This document shows, one piece after another, positions 1 to 5,897 of a DNA stretch of 5,897 nucleotides. How positions within the stretch are numbered: position 1 is the first letter of the stretch; the number at the start of each line of letters is the position of its first letter. Where the stretch lies: NCBI GenBank assembly GCA_042091035.1, contig JBELIG010000206.1, forward strand, positions 1 to 5,897. The letters are read 5' to 3'. Below the pieces are notes generated by a model. The model saw nothing but the letters and a program-made list of their open reading frames with translations, was not told the origin of the DNA and did no database searches. Position numbers and translations under genes: made by a program. Origin of the DNA: AM-2324 sp042091035. Lineage in GTDB: Bacteria > Bacteroidota > Bacteroidia > Chitinophagales > Saprospiraceae.

Positions 1-30
1 AAAAAAGAGCCACCCAAACTGGGTAACCCT
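1..30 (-). terminator. Intrinsic terminator at the left edge, minus strand
   Basis: Read on the minus strand, bases 30-21 (AGGGUUACCC) pair with bases 15-6 (GGGUGGCUCU) around a five-base loop (20-16). This gives ten continuous pairs, three of them G-U wobbles, running directly into a U tract at bases 6-1. On the plus strand the wobbles become A-C mismatches and only four pairs remain, so the element is specific to the minus strand. It lies about 170 bases beyond the stop of the propeller lipoprotein gene, a long 3' tail. It may therefore end that gene's transcript, a short separate RNA, or both. The window ends inside the U tract, so its full length is not seen. Confidence 0.72.
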
Positions 31-94
31 TTCTTTTTATTTATAATCTTCTGTTGAATGTTCTATTTGCTGTGTATTCTTTATTGATGCGAGG

Positions 95-124
95 CAAACC
101 TATTGACAAATTGTGCTTGATAAA
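95..124 (-). promoter_or_regulatory. Possible Bacteroidota-type promoter between a stop codon and a terminator
   Basis: On the minus strand, bases 102-95 read TAGGTTTG, an exact match to the Bacteroidota -7 consensus TAnnTTTG. Eighteen bases upstream, at 124-121, is TTTA, one mismatch from the -33 TTTG element. A transcript starting near base 88 would run about 85-90 bases to the terminator at the left edge and holds no convincing ORF. The motif is short and A/T-rich, so a chance match is quite possible. Confidence 0.25.
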
Positions 125-203
125 CCCATTTGGAACTCTTTATTGATTGAAAAAAGACTAATAAACGCTCTTCCCAGCTATTTATTTTATATTTCAATGT
201 TCG

Positions 204-1337
204 TCAATCTGATTTAGTATTCTTCTTCAGCTTATCTGTCAAACCTTGCCCATCCATTGGCTTCCCATCAAAACGATAAAAAGATTCCCCATCAAAACCA
301 TAAACGGACCCCTCTCCTATAGCGTACCAAAGTTTTCCCTCCCTGTCCTTGTATATGGTCTTTACCAATTTAATAGAAAAGCCATTATCATTTGTAATGC
401 GTTCATAGTTATCCTGCTCATATTTGATCAAACCTTCACCAAAAGTACCAAACCACAGTACACCTTGTTCATCCTGTTCAATCGATTGAATAAAGTCTTC
501 CGAAAACTCCACCAGAGAATCTCCTTCAAAATAAGTCAAACCGTATCGGTTATTTGTAACCCATATCCTATCTGATTTATCTTGAAATACAGCACGGCAA
601 ATCCCTTTTTTCTGTGGATCATTCACGCGACGCAAAGATTGCCCATCATAAAGAAAGGTACCATTGGACATGGTTCCCATCCATATACGACTCTCTCGGT
701 CAATATACAATTCAGAAACACCATCATTTCTGTCGGGATAAGGTTGCGGGAAAGTAAGCAATTCCAAACTTTTTCCATCGTATCTAAGAGCCCCCAAATT
801 ACTCCAGGTCCCAAACCATAGGGCATCCAGATAGTCTTCCCAATCTTGTCCTTTAAGATCAAGCGGTAGGATCTTTGTCTTATCTGTCCTAACCAGCTCA
901 AAGGACTGACCAGTATACCGTATTAATTTGTTTTCACCATTCACAAAATAAATATGCCCATCAGTCCCTTCAGCTATCTGTCCGATCTGATTACCTCCGT
1001 TGATATTTCTGCGATTCCAGTCGTCTAATCCTGGCGCAAATTCCCGATTCACACCAGTTGGAAGTCCATTAGTTACTGTATAATATCTATACTGCTCTCC
1101 ATCATAATGACAAAGCCCCTCTCCATGGGAACCAAACCAAAAATGCCCCTTACTGTCCTCAAACACGGCCGTAATCATCACTGAAAATTGTAAATGATCA
1201 GAAAGAGGATAATTCGAGGAAGCATTATCCTTCACCTGACTCTGCCCCCTACTACAGGAATAGAAGGACAGGCATAAAATTAATACACAAAGGCTCAGCA
1301 TGAGCGTCCGTATATTGGAATGACTATACTTATTCAT
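204..1337 (-). CDS. Seven-bladed Reg_prop-type beta-propeller lipoprotein
   Basis: This 377-residue protein has a hydrophobic signal segment (about residues 11-27) ending at Cys28 in a lipobox-like context (F-Y-S-C), so it is probably a lipoprotein of the cell envelope. The rest is a series of about 32-residue repeats of the form 'I..I..D..G..WFGT...GL..YDG..F...', the two-component regulator propeller (Reg_prop) pattern. I count seven: about 54-87, 118-149, 166-195, 207-238, 247-278, 283-314 and 325-356, enough to close one propeller. A roughly 30-residue insertion (88-117, with GLPTGVNREF) separates blades 1 and 2, and blade 3 is irregular. In hybrid two-component sensors such repeats form a periplasmic sensor that continues into a membrane helix, kinase and regulator. 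Here the protein ends just after blade 7 with a Lys-rich tail, so it is a stand-alone propeller with no signalling domain. The role (ligand binding or a protein scaffold) is unknown. The start is the first Met ahead of the signal segment; the leader is A/T-rich without Shine-Dalgarno. The next gene upstream is 98 bases away, behind a hairpin. Confidence 0.9.
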   Translation of the reverse strand: MNKYSHSNIRTLMLSLCVLILCLSFYSCSRGQSQVKDNASSNYPLSDHLQFSVMITAVFEDSKGHFWFGSHGEGLCHYDGEQYRYYTVTNGLPTGVNREFAPGLDDWNRRNINGGNQIGQIAEGTDGHIYFVNGENKLIRYTGQSFELVRTDKTKILPLDLKGQDWEDYLDALWFGTWSNLGALRYDGKSLELLTFPQPYPDRNDGVSELYIDRESRIWMGTMSNGTFLYDGQSLRRVNDPQKKGICRAVFQDKSDRIWVTNNRYGLTYFEGDSLVEFSEDFIQSIEQDEQGVLWFGTFGEGLIKYEQDNYERITNDNGFSIKLVKTIYKDREGKLWYAIGEGSVYGFDGESFYRFDGKPMDGQGLTDKLKKNTKSD

Positions 1338-1389
1338 TTGAAATTGAAATTGGTTTTCAAATTAACTTTTATCTAAAAATATCTCGGAT

Positions 1390-1420
1390 TAAAATAGCCC
1401 CTGCCCTAGCTTAGGCAGGG
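1390..1420 (-). terminator. GC-rich hairpin terminator after the unknown lipoprotein gene
   Basis: CCCTGCC (1399-1405) and GGCAGGG (1414-1420) form a perfect seven-pair stem, with an optional two-pair extension across a bulged C. On the minus strand it begins 15 bases after the stop codon of the lipoprotein gene at 1436 and is followed by GGCTATTTTAAT, a short and imperfect U-rich tail. Position and GC-rich stem in A/T-rich DNA suggest termination of that gene ahead of the propeller gene. The weak U tract may allow some read-through. Confidence 0.6.
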
Positions 1421-1435
1421 ACCTATAATTAATCA

Positions 1436-2329
1436 CTAAAATATTTCGCTTAGGGCTTTTATACTTTGTGCCCATTGGTTCAGCAAATCATACTGTACTT
1501 CATAATCATCGGTAAATGGACCACAGACTACGTTCAATTCCGTTATACCTGTATTTGTATCTTCCCAGAGGAAAAACTTTTCGGTATATAGATTATCCGT
1601 ATAATCATTCTGTATGTAATAGGAGCCGTACCAAAGTTCAGCAGTCGTCGAGGTTAAATCACCTGCCTTTGGATAAGCATAAGACAAGTTTGGTCGCTGC
1701 ATAGCGCTTTTCTTAGCTTGACTAGCAACTTTTGAACCACTATTAATCAGCACCTTCCATATCATTTCCTGCCCCGCCTTAATGGGCAGTCGAAAGGAAA
1801 CAAATTTTGATTTTGGAAAAGCATCTACTTTAGTCTCGTCCAAAAAAGAAACTTCAGATAGGCGGGCACTTCCATTTCCGCCATTCAGATATCTAAAGCC
1901 AACTATTGAATCCTGCTGTATATGCAGGGCCTGTATGACTACAATGAGCTCCTCCCTTTTGGTAAAATCATTATAGAAATTAGCCAAACGAGGCATCTTC
2001 ATATCCAATGGCTTCGCATCTGGATATTTCTCTTGATCCACAAAGATCAAAGATGTTCCATCCTGTGTTTCCTCTTTGGAAGGCATACGGCCATTTACAA
2101 CAGGAACTTCTTCCCAATCTTGTATATCGACCGCAGGGAAACCGTACAGGTTATCCGGACAATACCACCCGCCATACTGATGCGGTTCTTTTTGCTTGAC
2201 CAATTCTTTCTCTGGGGCTGCTTTGCTCTGCTGATTATCCACCTTTTTATCACTTTGCTGTGAACAGGCTGTAAAAGAGATTAGGGTCAAAAAGGCTAAA
2301 GCCGAAAATGTCTTACGTTTCATATGCAT
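1436..2329 (-). CDS. Lipoprotein of unknown function
   Basis: This 297-residue protein starts with a basic stretch (KRK), a hydrophobic core and a lipobox-like F-T-A-C ending at Cys22, so it should be exported and lipid-anchored. Residues 23-48 are a Ser/Gln/Lys/Glu-rich tether. A folded region follows, opening with GGWYCPDNLYGFP (53-65) and VPVVNGRMPSKEET (75-88). It continues through VGFRYLNGGNGSARLSEV (143-160) and ends in an aromatic stretch, AELWYGSYYIQNDY (230-243), before a CGPF motif (269-272). There are two cysteines in the mature domain (57 and 269). I do not recognise the family and see no catalytic motif. No transmembrane segment follows the signal. Two in-frame Met codons (1 and 3) are possible starts; Met3 would begin at 2323. 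Both sit behind an A-rich leader (ATAAAA) typical of Bacteroidota, with no Shine-Dalgarno. A hairpin downstream and a 175-base gap upstream suggest it is transcribed alone. Confidence 0.87.
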   Translation of the reverse strand: MHMKRKTFSALAFLTLISFTACSQQSDKKVDNQQSKAAPEKELVKQKEPHQYGGWYCPDNLYGFPAVDIQDWEEVPVVNGRMPSKEETQDGTSLIFVDQEKYPDAKPLDMKMPRLANFYNDFTKREELIVVIQALHIQQDSIVGFRYLNGGNGSARLSEVSFLDETKVDAFPKSKFVSFRLPIKAGQEMIWKVLINSGSKVASQAKKSAMQRPNLSYAYPKAGDLTSTTAELWYGSYYIQNDYTDNLYTEKFFLWEDTNTGITELNVVCGPFTDDYEVQYDLLNQWAQSIKALSEIF

Positions 2330-2379
2330 TTTTATTTGATCCTAAATGTATTCGACCAAAATCAAAGTTGCCGTTAATC

Positions 2380-2410
2380 AATGTAAATTAGTGTAAACGC
2401 AATGTTACAT
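2380..2410. promoter_or_regulatory. Possible regulator-binding repeats upstream of the unknown lipoprotein gene
   Basis: TGTAA occurs at 2382-2386 and again at 2392-2396, exactly ten bases (one helical turn) apart, within ATGTAAATTA/GTGTAAACGC. An inverted copy, TTACA, lies at 2405-2409. The cluster lies about 53-80 bases before the start codon at 2329, where an activator or repressor could bind. No regulator is known, and five-base motifs recur by chance in A/T-rich DNA, so this is only a candidate. Confidence 0.22.
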
Positions 2411-2460
2411 AAGCTTTATAAGATTGATTATTGCAAAATATTAAAATGCATTTTTAATAA

Positions 2461-2489
2461 GCTAAGTATTTATTCTTTCAAATCTTAGC
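2461..2489 (-). terminator. A/T-rich hairpin after the G8/beta-helix gene, possible terminator
   Basis: GCTAAG (2461-2466) and CTTAGC (2484-2489) pair perfectly. ATTT (2468-2471) and AAAT (2480-2483) extend the stem past one bulged base, leaving an eight-base loop. On the minus strand it lies 15 bases beyond the stop codon at 2505 and is followed by TTATTAAAAATGC, which is U-rich but not a clean U tract. Its position fits a terminator; its low GC content makes it weaker than the others in the window. Confidence 0.42.
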
Positions 2490-2504
2490 AAAAAACTGGC
2501 GTAC

Positions 2505-5201
2505 TTAGTTCTTGATAAACTTACAAACTACCGCAGAAAAGGCCTCATCTTTGCTATTGATTCGAATAAAATACAAACCAGGCTTAAGTGCACGTATATC
2601 TATTTGCTGACCGACCTGTCCAACTACATCGCTTATCAATAATCGTCCTTCTATTGAAAAAACCTCAGCACTAAAACTTCCCAATCTATCTATCTGAATA
2701 TAATCAGATGCCGGATTCGGATATACCTTCATCACTGATGTAGTGCTCTTTGTATTTTTAACATCAACTAAAGAAGCACAATTGTTTGGAGCGGGACTAG
2801 AATCGCCTGATTGAGCAGAAGAATTACTTGCCCAACATTCATAAAAATCATAGTCATCGTAACTGTTGGCTGGAAGTAGATCCTCATCCAAATAATGACA
2901 AGCTGGAAATTTCATTAAAGGATCCTGATCACTTATTTTACCACCCGAGACAAAGCTGTGTGGACTCGCATCAGGAGGTAGTAAAGCACCTGCAAAGGCC
3001 AGTTGAAACTCATCATACAAACTTTGATTCGTCTTATTTAAAACATCATCTTCAAAGGCTCCGAAGGCATCGTAAATATTGAAATCGTTTATCGGCGTGT
3101 AGGAAGCTGCCTGTTCATTATAAAAAAGACGCTTATTCTCCATCCCATCTATATTAACCATGATTCGATCTGGAATTAGGAAGAACATGTTTTGGAACTC
3201 TGCCTCTACAAAAGGAATCTCAGATTGAAGGGTACTTTCTCCCTCCATTTTGAAGTGAACAATATCATCATCTTCAAAATAAGGGGAAGTCTCAAATGAA
3301 ATTCCATCTACAATAAGATCTCTGTCCCAACCCGGTCCACGACTATCGCGCTGCGGCGGTATTATCTGAAAATCCAGCTGATTGGAAAAAGCACCTCCGC
3401 ATACCTGAATATGCCCCTGCATAGCAGGAATCATCCCCACACCAAATCCTTTCACCTCACAATCCAACCACTTACTTTCTCTAGCGACAGTTATGGTATT
3501 GAATATACCAATGACATCTTCATCTCCCTCATTTTGCATTATTAAATTCTTAAAGGTAAAGCGTTCACAATTTTGAAGTTCGACACCGTATTTCCTTACA
3601 TTCCATATCTTCAGATCCTCTATCAAAGAATGTACTGTTTCTAAATAAGCATCTGTAAGTTCTGTGATATCTTCAAAGAGCGTAGCATGTATATAATAGC
3701 CCGCAAAACCTTTAGTCGCTGAATAGGCCGTATTCCTTTTGAAAGCTTTTAGAGGTATCCACCAGCTTTGTATATTATCTAAACCTGGAAGCAAATCTCC
3801 ATTTGGAATATTAGACACCTTGAACATATTCTGTAAATAGAATTCTGTATTGACTTCCCGTTGGCCCTCTGTCCAAAAAATAAAGCCATGTCCGGAGCAG
3901 CCACTAGCTACATTGTCTTTTAAGCTCACACCGCCACCATGAATCCAAAAGGCATCGCCCTGAAAGGCAAAATCCTGAGAATCCTCTCTAATGTCCACAG
4001 GTTCTGTCTCCGGGTTTAGAATAGGAAAATCTGGGTTAACCGTGCGGATAGCTATATTTCTTTCAAAAGATCCAATCTCATCTCCTGACTCCGTTTGAAA
4101 TGCACCTCCAATTATATTATAGGACACATTATCTGTGAAATCCACATTGGAAGAGTGATTTACATAAGCCCAACCCGGATCATCCTCTACGACACAGGAC
4201 CTTACTTTAGCAGGGCTAGTATTTGCGGGATTTACACCGCCCCTATGGAAGTGACAAGAATATCGGCCTCTTATATTTGTTCGGTCACCTGCTTCATATT
4301 CGTCTGCTACCAAAGTTGGGAAAAACCAGTCATCAACCTGCACTCGCTTATCCGTTCTCCCTAATTGATAAAAGCGAACATTATTAATATCAACATCTAG
4401 GTTATGCATAAACATGACGTGCCCTCTTCTTTTTACTGAACTATTCTCGGAAGAAAAAACAATATTCCTGCTTAGGTTCGCCACATGCACCTTGAAGTCA
4501 TCCGATGGCGTATCATGATCAATATTTAAGGCTTGATTTAAACTAATGACATTTCCATCTATAGCACTAATACTTCTCTTCTCATCAGACTCCGGATCAT
4601 TATGTCTTGTCCCGCTGATCACAATCTCGTCTCCAAAAGCCCAATTGATAGGTACTTCAGATAAGATAATGGTATTATCCCCAGACATAGGCGCTTGTTG
4701 AAGACTGTGCCAAGAAGACTTTTCATGACCGAAAGCACTCATCTTTCCCATCATGACTAGCCCCTTCCCAAACTGACCGAAATCGATGCTAGTATTTAAG
4801 GGTCCCTCATCTATGAATTCAATGTGCGCGCTTACATTTTCCTGAACAGGACTTGCTGCACTGCCTATCTCTAACTCGCTATTTGTGCTGCCAATCATGG
4901 ACTCAACTCGAAGTTGGGTGTTTACATCTGTTTTAAAATATAATTTCCCATCCAACCGAAGGGTTTTTATACGCGTAATAATCAATCCATCAACGCGAAC
5001 CTCTACTCCTGCCGGTATATGCACGCGGGCACCATTTGCAGGCACTATACCGCCCCAGGTATCTGAACTGCTCCAATCACCTGAGACCAAGGCCGTATGA
5101 CTTACATCCGAGAGCTGTACAATATCAAATGGTGATTGTGCCAGTAAAAAAGACGATAGATAAACAAATGACAGACACAATAGAAATTTTAATCCTTTCA
5201 T
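2505..5201 (-). CDS. Secreted G8-domain, beta-helix protein with T9SS C-terminal sorting domain
   Basis: From the start chosen here the protein has 898 residues. An N-terminal signal peptide (1-21, MKGLKFLL... ending LLA before QSPF) marks the start; the frame stays open 16 codons further (to 5249), but those would place a non-signal extension in front of it. Residues about 40-130 match the G8 domain: SGDWSSSDTWGG, then IPAGVEVRVDG, then LRLDGKLYF. The middle (about 150-640) has the short beta-strand and Asn/Gly-turn pattern of a right-handed parallel beta-helix. It includes RGRYSCHFHRGG (311-322), NHSSNVDFTDNVSYNIIGGAF (348 onward), DAFWIHGGGVSLKDN (416-430) and GCSGHGFIFW (434-443). This order and the HFH core resemble animal CEMIP/TMEM2 hyaluronan-depolymerising proteins. 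An Asp-rich then Ser-rich linker (about 770-820) precedes a Por secretion tail (826-897) with VYPNPASDYIQI and LKPGLYFIRI. It should cross the outer membrane by type IX secretion and be released or surface-attached. Polysaccharide cleavage or binding is an inference; catalytic residues cannot be assigned by eye. It has no close operon partner. Confidence 0.92.
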   Translation of the reverse strand: MKGLKFLLCLSFVYLSSFLLAQSPFDIVQLSDVSHTALVSGDWSSSDTWGGIVPANGARVHIPAGVEVRVDGLIITRIKTLRLDGKLYFKTDVNTQLRVESMIGSTNSELEIGSAASPVQENVSAHIEFIDEGPLNTSIDFGQFGKGLVMMGKMSAFGHEKSSWHSLQQAPMSGDNTIILSEVPINWAFGDEIVISGTRHNDPESDEKRSISAIDGNVISLNQALNIDHDTPSDDFKVHVANLSRNIVFSSENSSVKRRGHVMFMHNLDVDINNVRFYQLGRTDKRVQVDDWFFPTLVADEYEAGDRTNIRGRYSCHFHRGGVNPANTSPAKVRSCVVEDDPGWAYVNHSSNVDFTDNVSYNIIGGAFQTESGDEIGSFERNIAIRTVNPDFPILNPETEPVDIREDSQDFAFQGDAFWIHGGGVSLKDNVASGCSGHGFIFWTEGQREVNTEFYLQNMFKVSNIPNGDLLPGLDNIQSWWIPLKAFKRNTAYSATKGFAGYYIHATLFEDITELTDAYLETVHSLIEDLKIWNVRKYGVELQNCERFTFKNLIMQNEGDEDVIGIFNTITVARESKWLDCEVKGFGVGMIPAMQGHIQVCGGAFSNQLDFQIIPPQRDSRGPGWDRDLIVDGISFETSPYFEDDDIVHFKMEGESTLQSEIPFVEAEFQNMFFLIPDRIMVNIDGMENKRLFYNEQAASYTPINDFNIYDAFGAFEDDVLNKTNQSLYDEFQLAFAGALLPPDASPHSFVSGGKISDQDPLMKFPACHYLDEDLLPANSYDDYDFYECWASNSSAQSGDSSPAPNNCASLVDVKNTKSTTSVMKVYPNPASDYIQIDRLGSFSAEVFSIEGRLLISDVVGQVGQQIDIRALKPGLYFIRINSKDEAFSAVVCKFIKN

Positions 5202-5303
5202 AGTGAACTTGATTAAGCGGTGAAGAGTGACGCATAACGAAAGAAGCATCCAATGGCACGAATATCTTTTATTTATCGCATAGAATCAAGGGAGAATAAA
5301 CAA

Positions 5304-5342
5304 AAGAAGACACTGGCAAGGAGCTTGCAACAGTGTCTTCTT
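5304..5342 (-). terminator. Strong hairpin terminator after the DUF2177-like gene
   Basis: AAGAAGACACTG (5304-5315) pairs perfectly with CAGTGTCTTCTT (5331-5342). Inside it GCAAG (5316-5320) pairs with CTTGC (5324-5328) around a GAG loop, with two unpaired A bases at 5329-5330. That gives 17 pairs in all, the most stable-looking structure in the window. On the minus strand it is followed by TTGTTTATT, a U-rich tail, so it should end the transcript of the membrane protein gene, whose stop lies about 60 bases upstream. It also separates that gene from the G8 gene, whose start is about 100 bases further on. Confidence 0.78.
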
Positions 5343-5405
5343 CAATTCCAACAGTTCAATGACAATACTAGCCAACTGAACATATTGATATCAATCAATT
5401 GTACC

Positions 5406-5828
5406 TTAATCTTTCTTTCTCAATATCCACCAGGTCGTAAAGCTTGCTGCAGCTGGTGCAAAAAGGAAACCTTCTAGGGCCACTTCCATTACCAGGGCCA
5501 TCGGATAATCGACTATAGACCATCCGTTAGGCAAAGCCAAGGTTGCATAGGAGGTAACACCTAATAAAAGACCTCTCCAAGCTGCGCCCTTGATGTTTTT
5601 TTCTTTTACGGCTGGCTCAACAGCCAATTTCACTATACCGATTGTCATAATAATGAACCAAATCAGCATCAGAATAGGATTCTGTAATCCTTCCGCATAA
5701 ATATCTTTAATACCAGCAGCCTCCTGAGCTTTTTGGGCGAATTTTATACCGAAGAGTGCCTGATAGGAAGCATCAACGATAAAATAAGAGAAAAAAACAC
5801 TTAGATACTTAAGAATATTCATTTTCAT
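5406..5828 (-). CDS. DUF2177-like four-helix integral membrane protein
   Basis: Starting at MKMNILKYL the protein has 140 residues, close to the usual DUF2177 length. Four hydrophobic segments are visible at about 5-24, 51-71, 82-100 and 109-135, with a Lys-rich C-terminus (RKKD). The family pattern shows as an Asp in the first helix (FIVDASYQ), a second helix ending VEPAVKEKN, then GLLLGVTSYATLAL and the tryptophan-containing GWSIVDYP leading into helix four. It is probably an inner-membrane protein; no biochemical function is established for the family as far as I know. The frame is open to 5894, but the extra N-terminal residues would be translated from the A/T-rich repeat leader, so I place the start at 5828; the Met two codons later (5822) is equally possible. 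A strong terminator follows it, and the gene to its right lies outside the window. The family call rests on motif resemblance only. Confidence 0.78.
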   Translation of the reverse strand: MKMNILKYLSVFFSYFIVDASYQALFGIKFAQKAQEAAGIKDIYAEGLQNPILMLIWFIIMTIGIVKLAVEPAVKEKNIKGAAWRGLLLGVTSYATLALPNGWSIVDYPMALVMEVALEGFLFAPAAASFTTWWILRKKD

Positions 5829-5829
5829 A

Positions 5830-5847
5830 ATTAGTAATATTAGTAAT
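5830..5847. repeat. Tandem 9-base repeat just before the membrane protein start
   Basis: ATTAGTAAT occurs twice head to tail (5830-5838 and 5839-5847), ending one base before the proposed start codon at 5828. It occupies the place of a ribosome-binding region in the leader. Change in copy number would lengthen or shorten the leader by nine bases without altering the accepted reading frame. Two copies of an A/T-rich word may be accidental. Confidence 0.5.
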
Positions 5848-5897
5848 TTAGATAGCCTAATATACAACGAAATCATAACTAAGACTATTCGCAAGTC

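Noticed and set aside
246..821. Plus-strand open frames opposite the propeller lipoprotein gene
   Set aside because: They lie antisense to a gene with seven clear repeats, have no signal, domain or leader of their own, and their composition is that of a reverse complement shadow.
623..901. Second minus-strand open frame inside the propeller gene
   Set aside because: It is another frame of the same strand fully inside the repeat-encoding gene; no recognisable domain, and the overlapping frame carries the propeller pattern without a break.
1338..1370. Near match to a -7 box (TTAATTTG on the minus strand) ahead of the propeller gene
   Set aside because: It has one mismatch, no -33 element at suitable spacing and would leave a leader of under 20 bases; not enough to call a promoter.
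1516..2263. Four plus-strand open frames opposite the unknown lipoprotein gene
   Set aside because: All are short, overlap one another in different frames and lie antisense to a complete lipoprotein gene.
2324..2456. Repeated 11-base word ATGCATTTTTA at 2324-2334 and 2446-2456
   Set aside because: A/T-rich and short; one copy overlaps the start codon region. No inverted arms or target duplication around it.
2828..5100. Plus-strand open frames opposite the G8 gene
   Set aside because: Short antisense frames within a continuous coding sequence with clear domains.
5384..5395. Perfect 12-base palindrome ATTGATATCAAT downstream of the membrane protein gene
   Set aside because: It lies in the 3' region just before a terminator rather than near a start, is A/T-rich and has no companion copy, so I do not call it an operator.
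5253..5477. Plus-strand 74-codon open frame across the gap between the G8 and membrane protein genes
   Set aside because: It runs through the 17-pair hairpin at 5304-5342 and into the antisense of the membrane protein gene; its Gln/Lys-rich product looks like translated non-coding sequence.
1..5897. Defence system, mobile element, CRISPR array or RNA gene
   Set aside because: I saw no transposase, integrase, nuclease or toxin-antitoxin pair, no regularly spaced repeats, and no tRNA or rRNA stretches on either strand.

Overview
The window looks like chromosomal DNA of a member of the Bacteroidota, most likely from the Flavobacteriia/Cytophagia side. Three things point there. The large protein ends in a type IX secretion (Por secretion) sorting domain, a system confined essentially to that phylum. 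One lipoprotein is built from 'two-component regulator propeller' repeats, which are typical of the phylum. The genes start behind A/T-rich leaders with no Shine-Dalgarno sequence. No finer placement can be supported by eye.

All four genes I accept lie on the minus strand, so in transcription order they run from right to left. First is a small four-helix membrane protein resembling DUF2177 (about 5406-5828). Next is a large secreted protein with an N-terminal G8 domain, a right-handed beta-helix region and a C-terminal T9SS tail (2505-5201). Then comes a lipoprotein of unknown function (1436-2329). Last is a lipoprotein made almost entirely of seven Reg_prop-type beta-propeller blades (204-1337).

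The intergenic gaps are 98-204 bases, and hairpins with terminator character lie downstream of each gene (5304-5342, 2461-2489, 1399-1420 and 1-30, of varying strength). The layout therefore looks like four separately transcribed genes rather than one operon. I see no tRNA, rRNA, CRISPR array, insertion sequence or integrase. There is no sign of a complete new multi-gene system.

Three products are predicted to be exported: two to the cell envelope as lipoproteins and one through the outer membrane by T9SS. The most notable gene is the G8/beta-helix protein. Its domain order and His/Gly-rich core resemble the animal CEMIP/TMEM2 hyaluronan-depolymerising proteins, which suggests (as inference only) a secreted polysaccharide-active or adhesive protein. 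No polysaccharide-utilisation genes (SusC/SusD, sulfatases, classical glycoside hydrolases) are present in the window to support a substrate.
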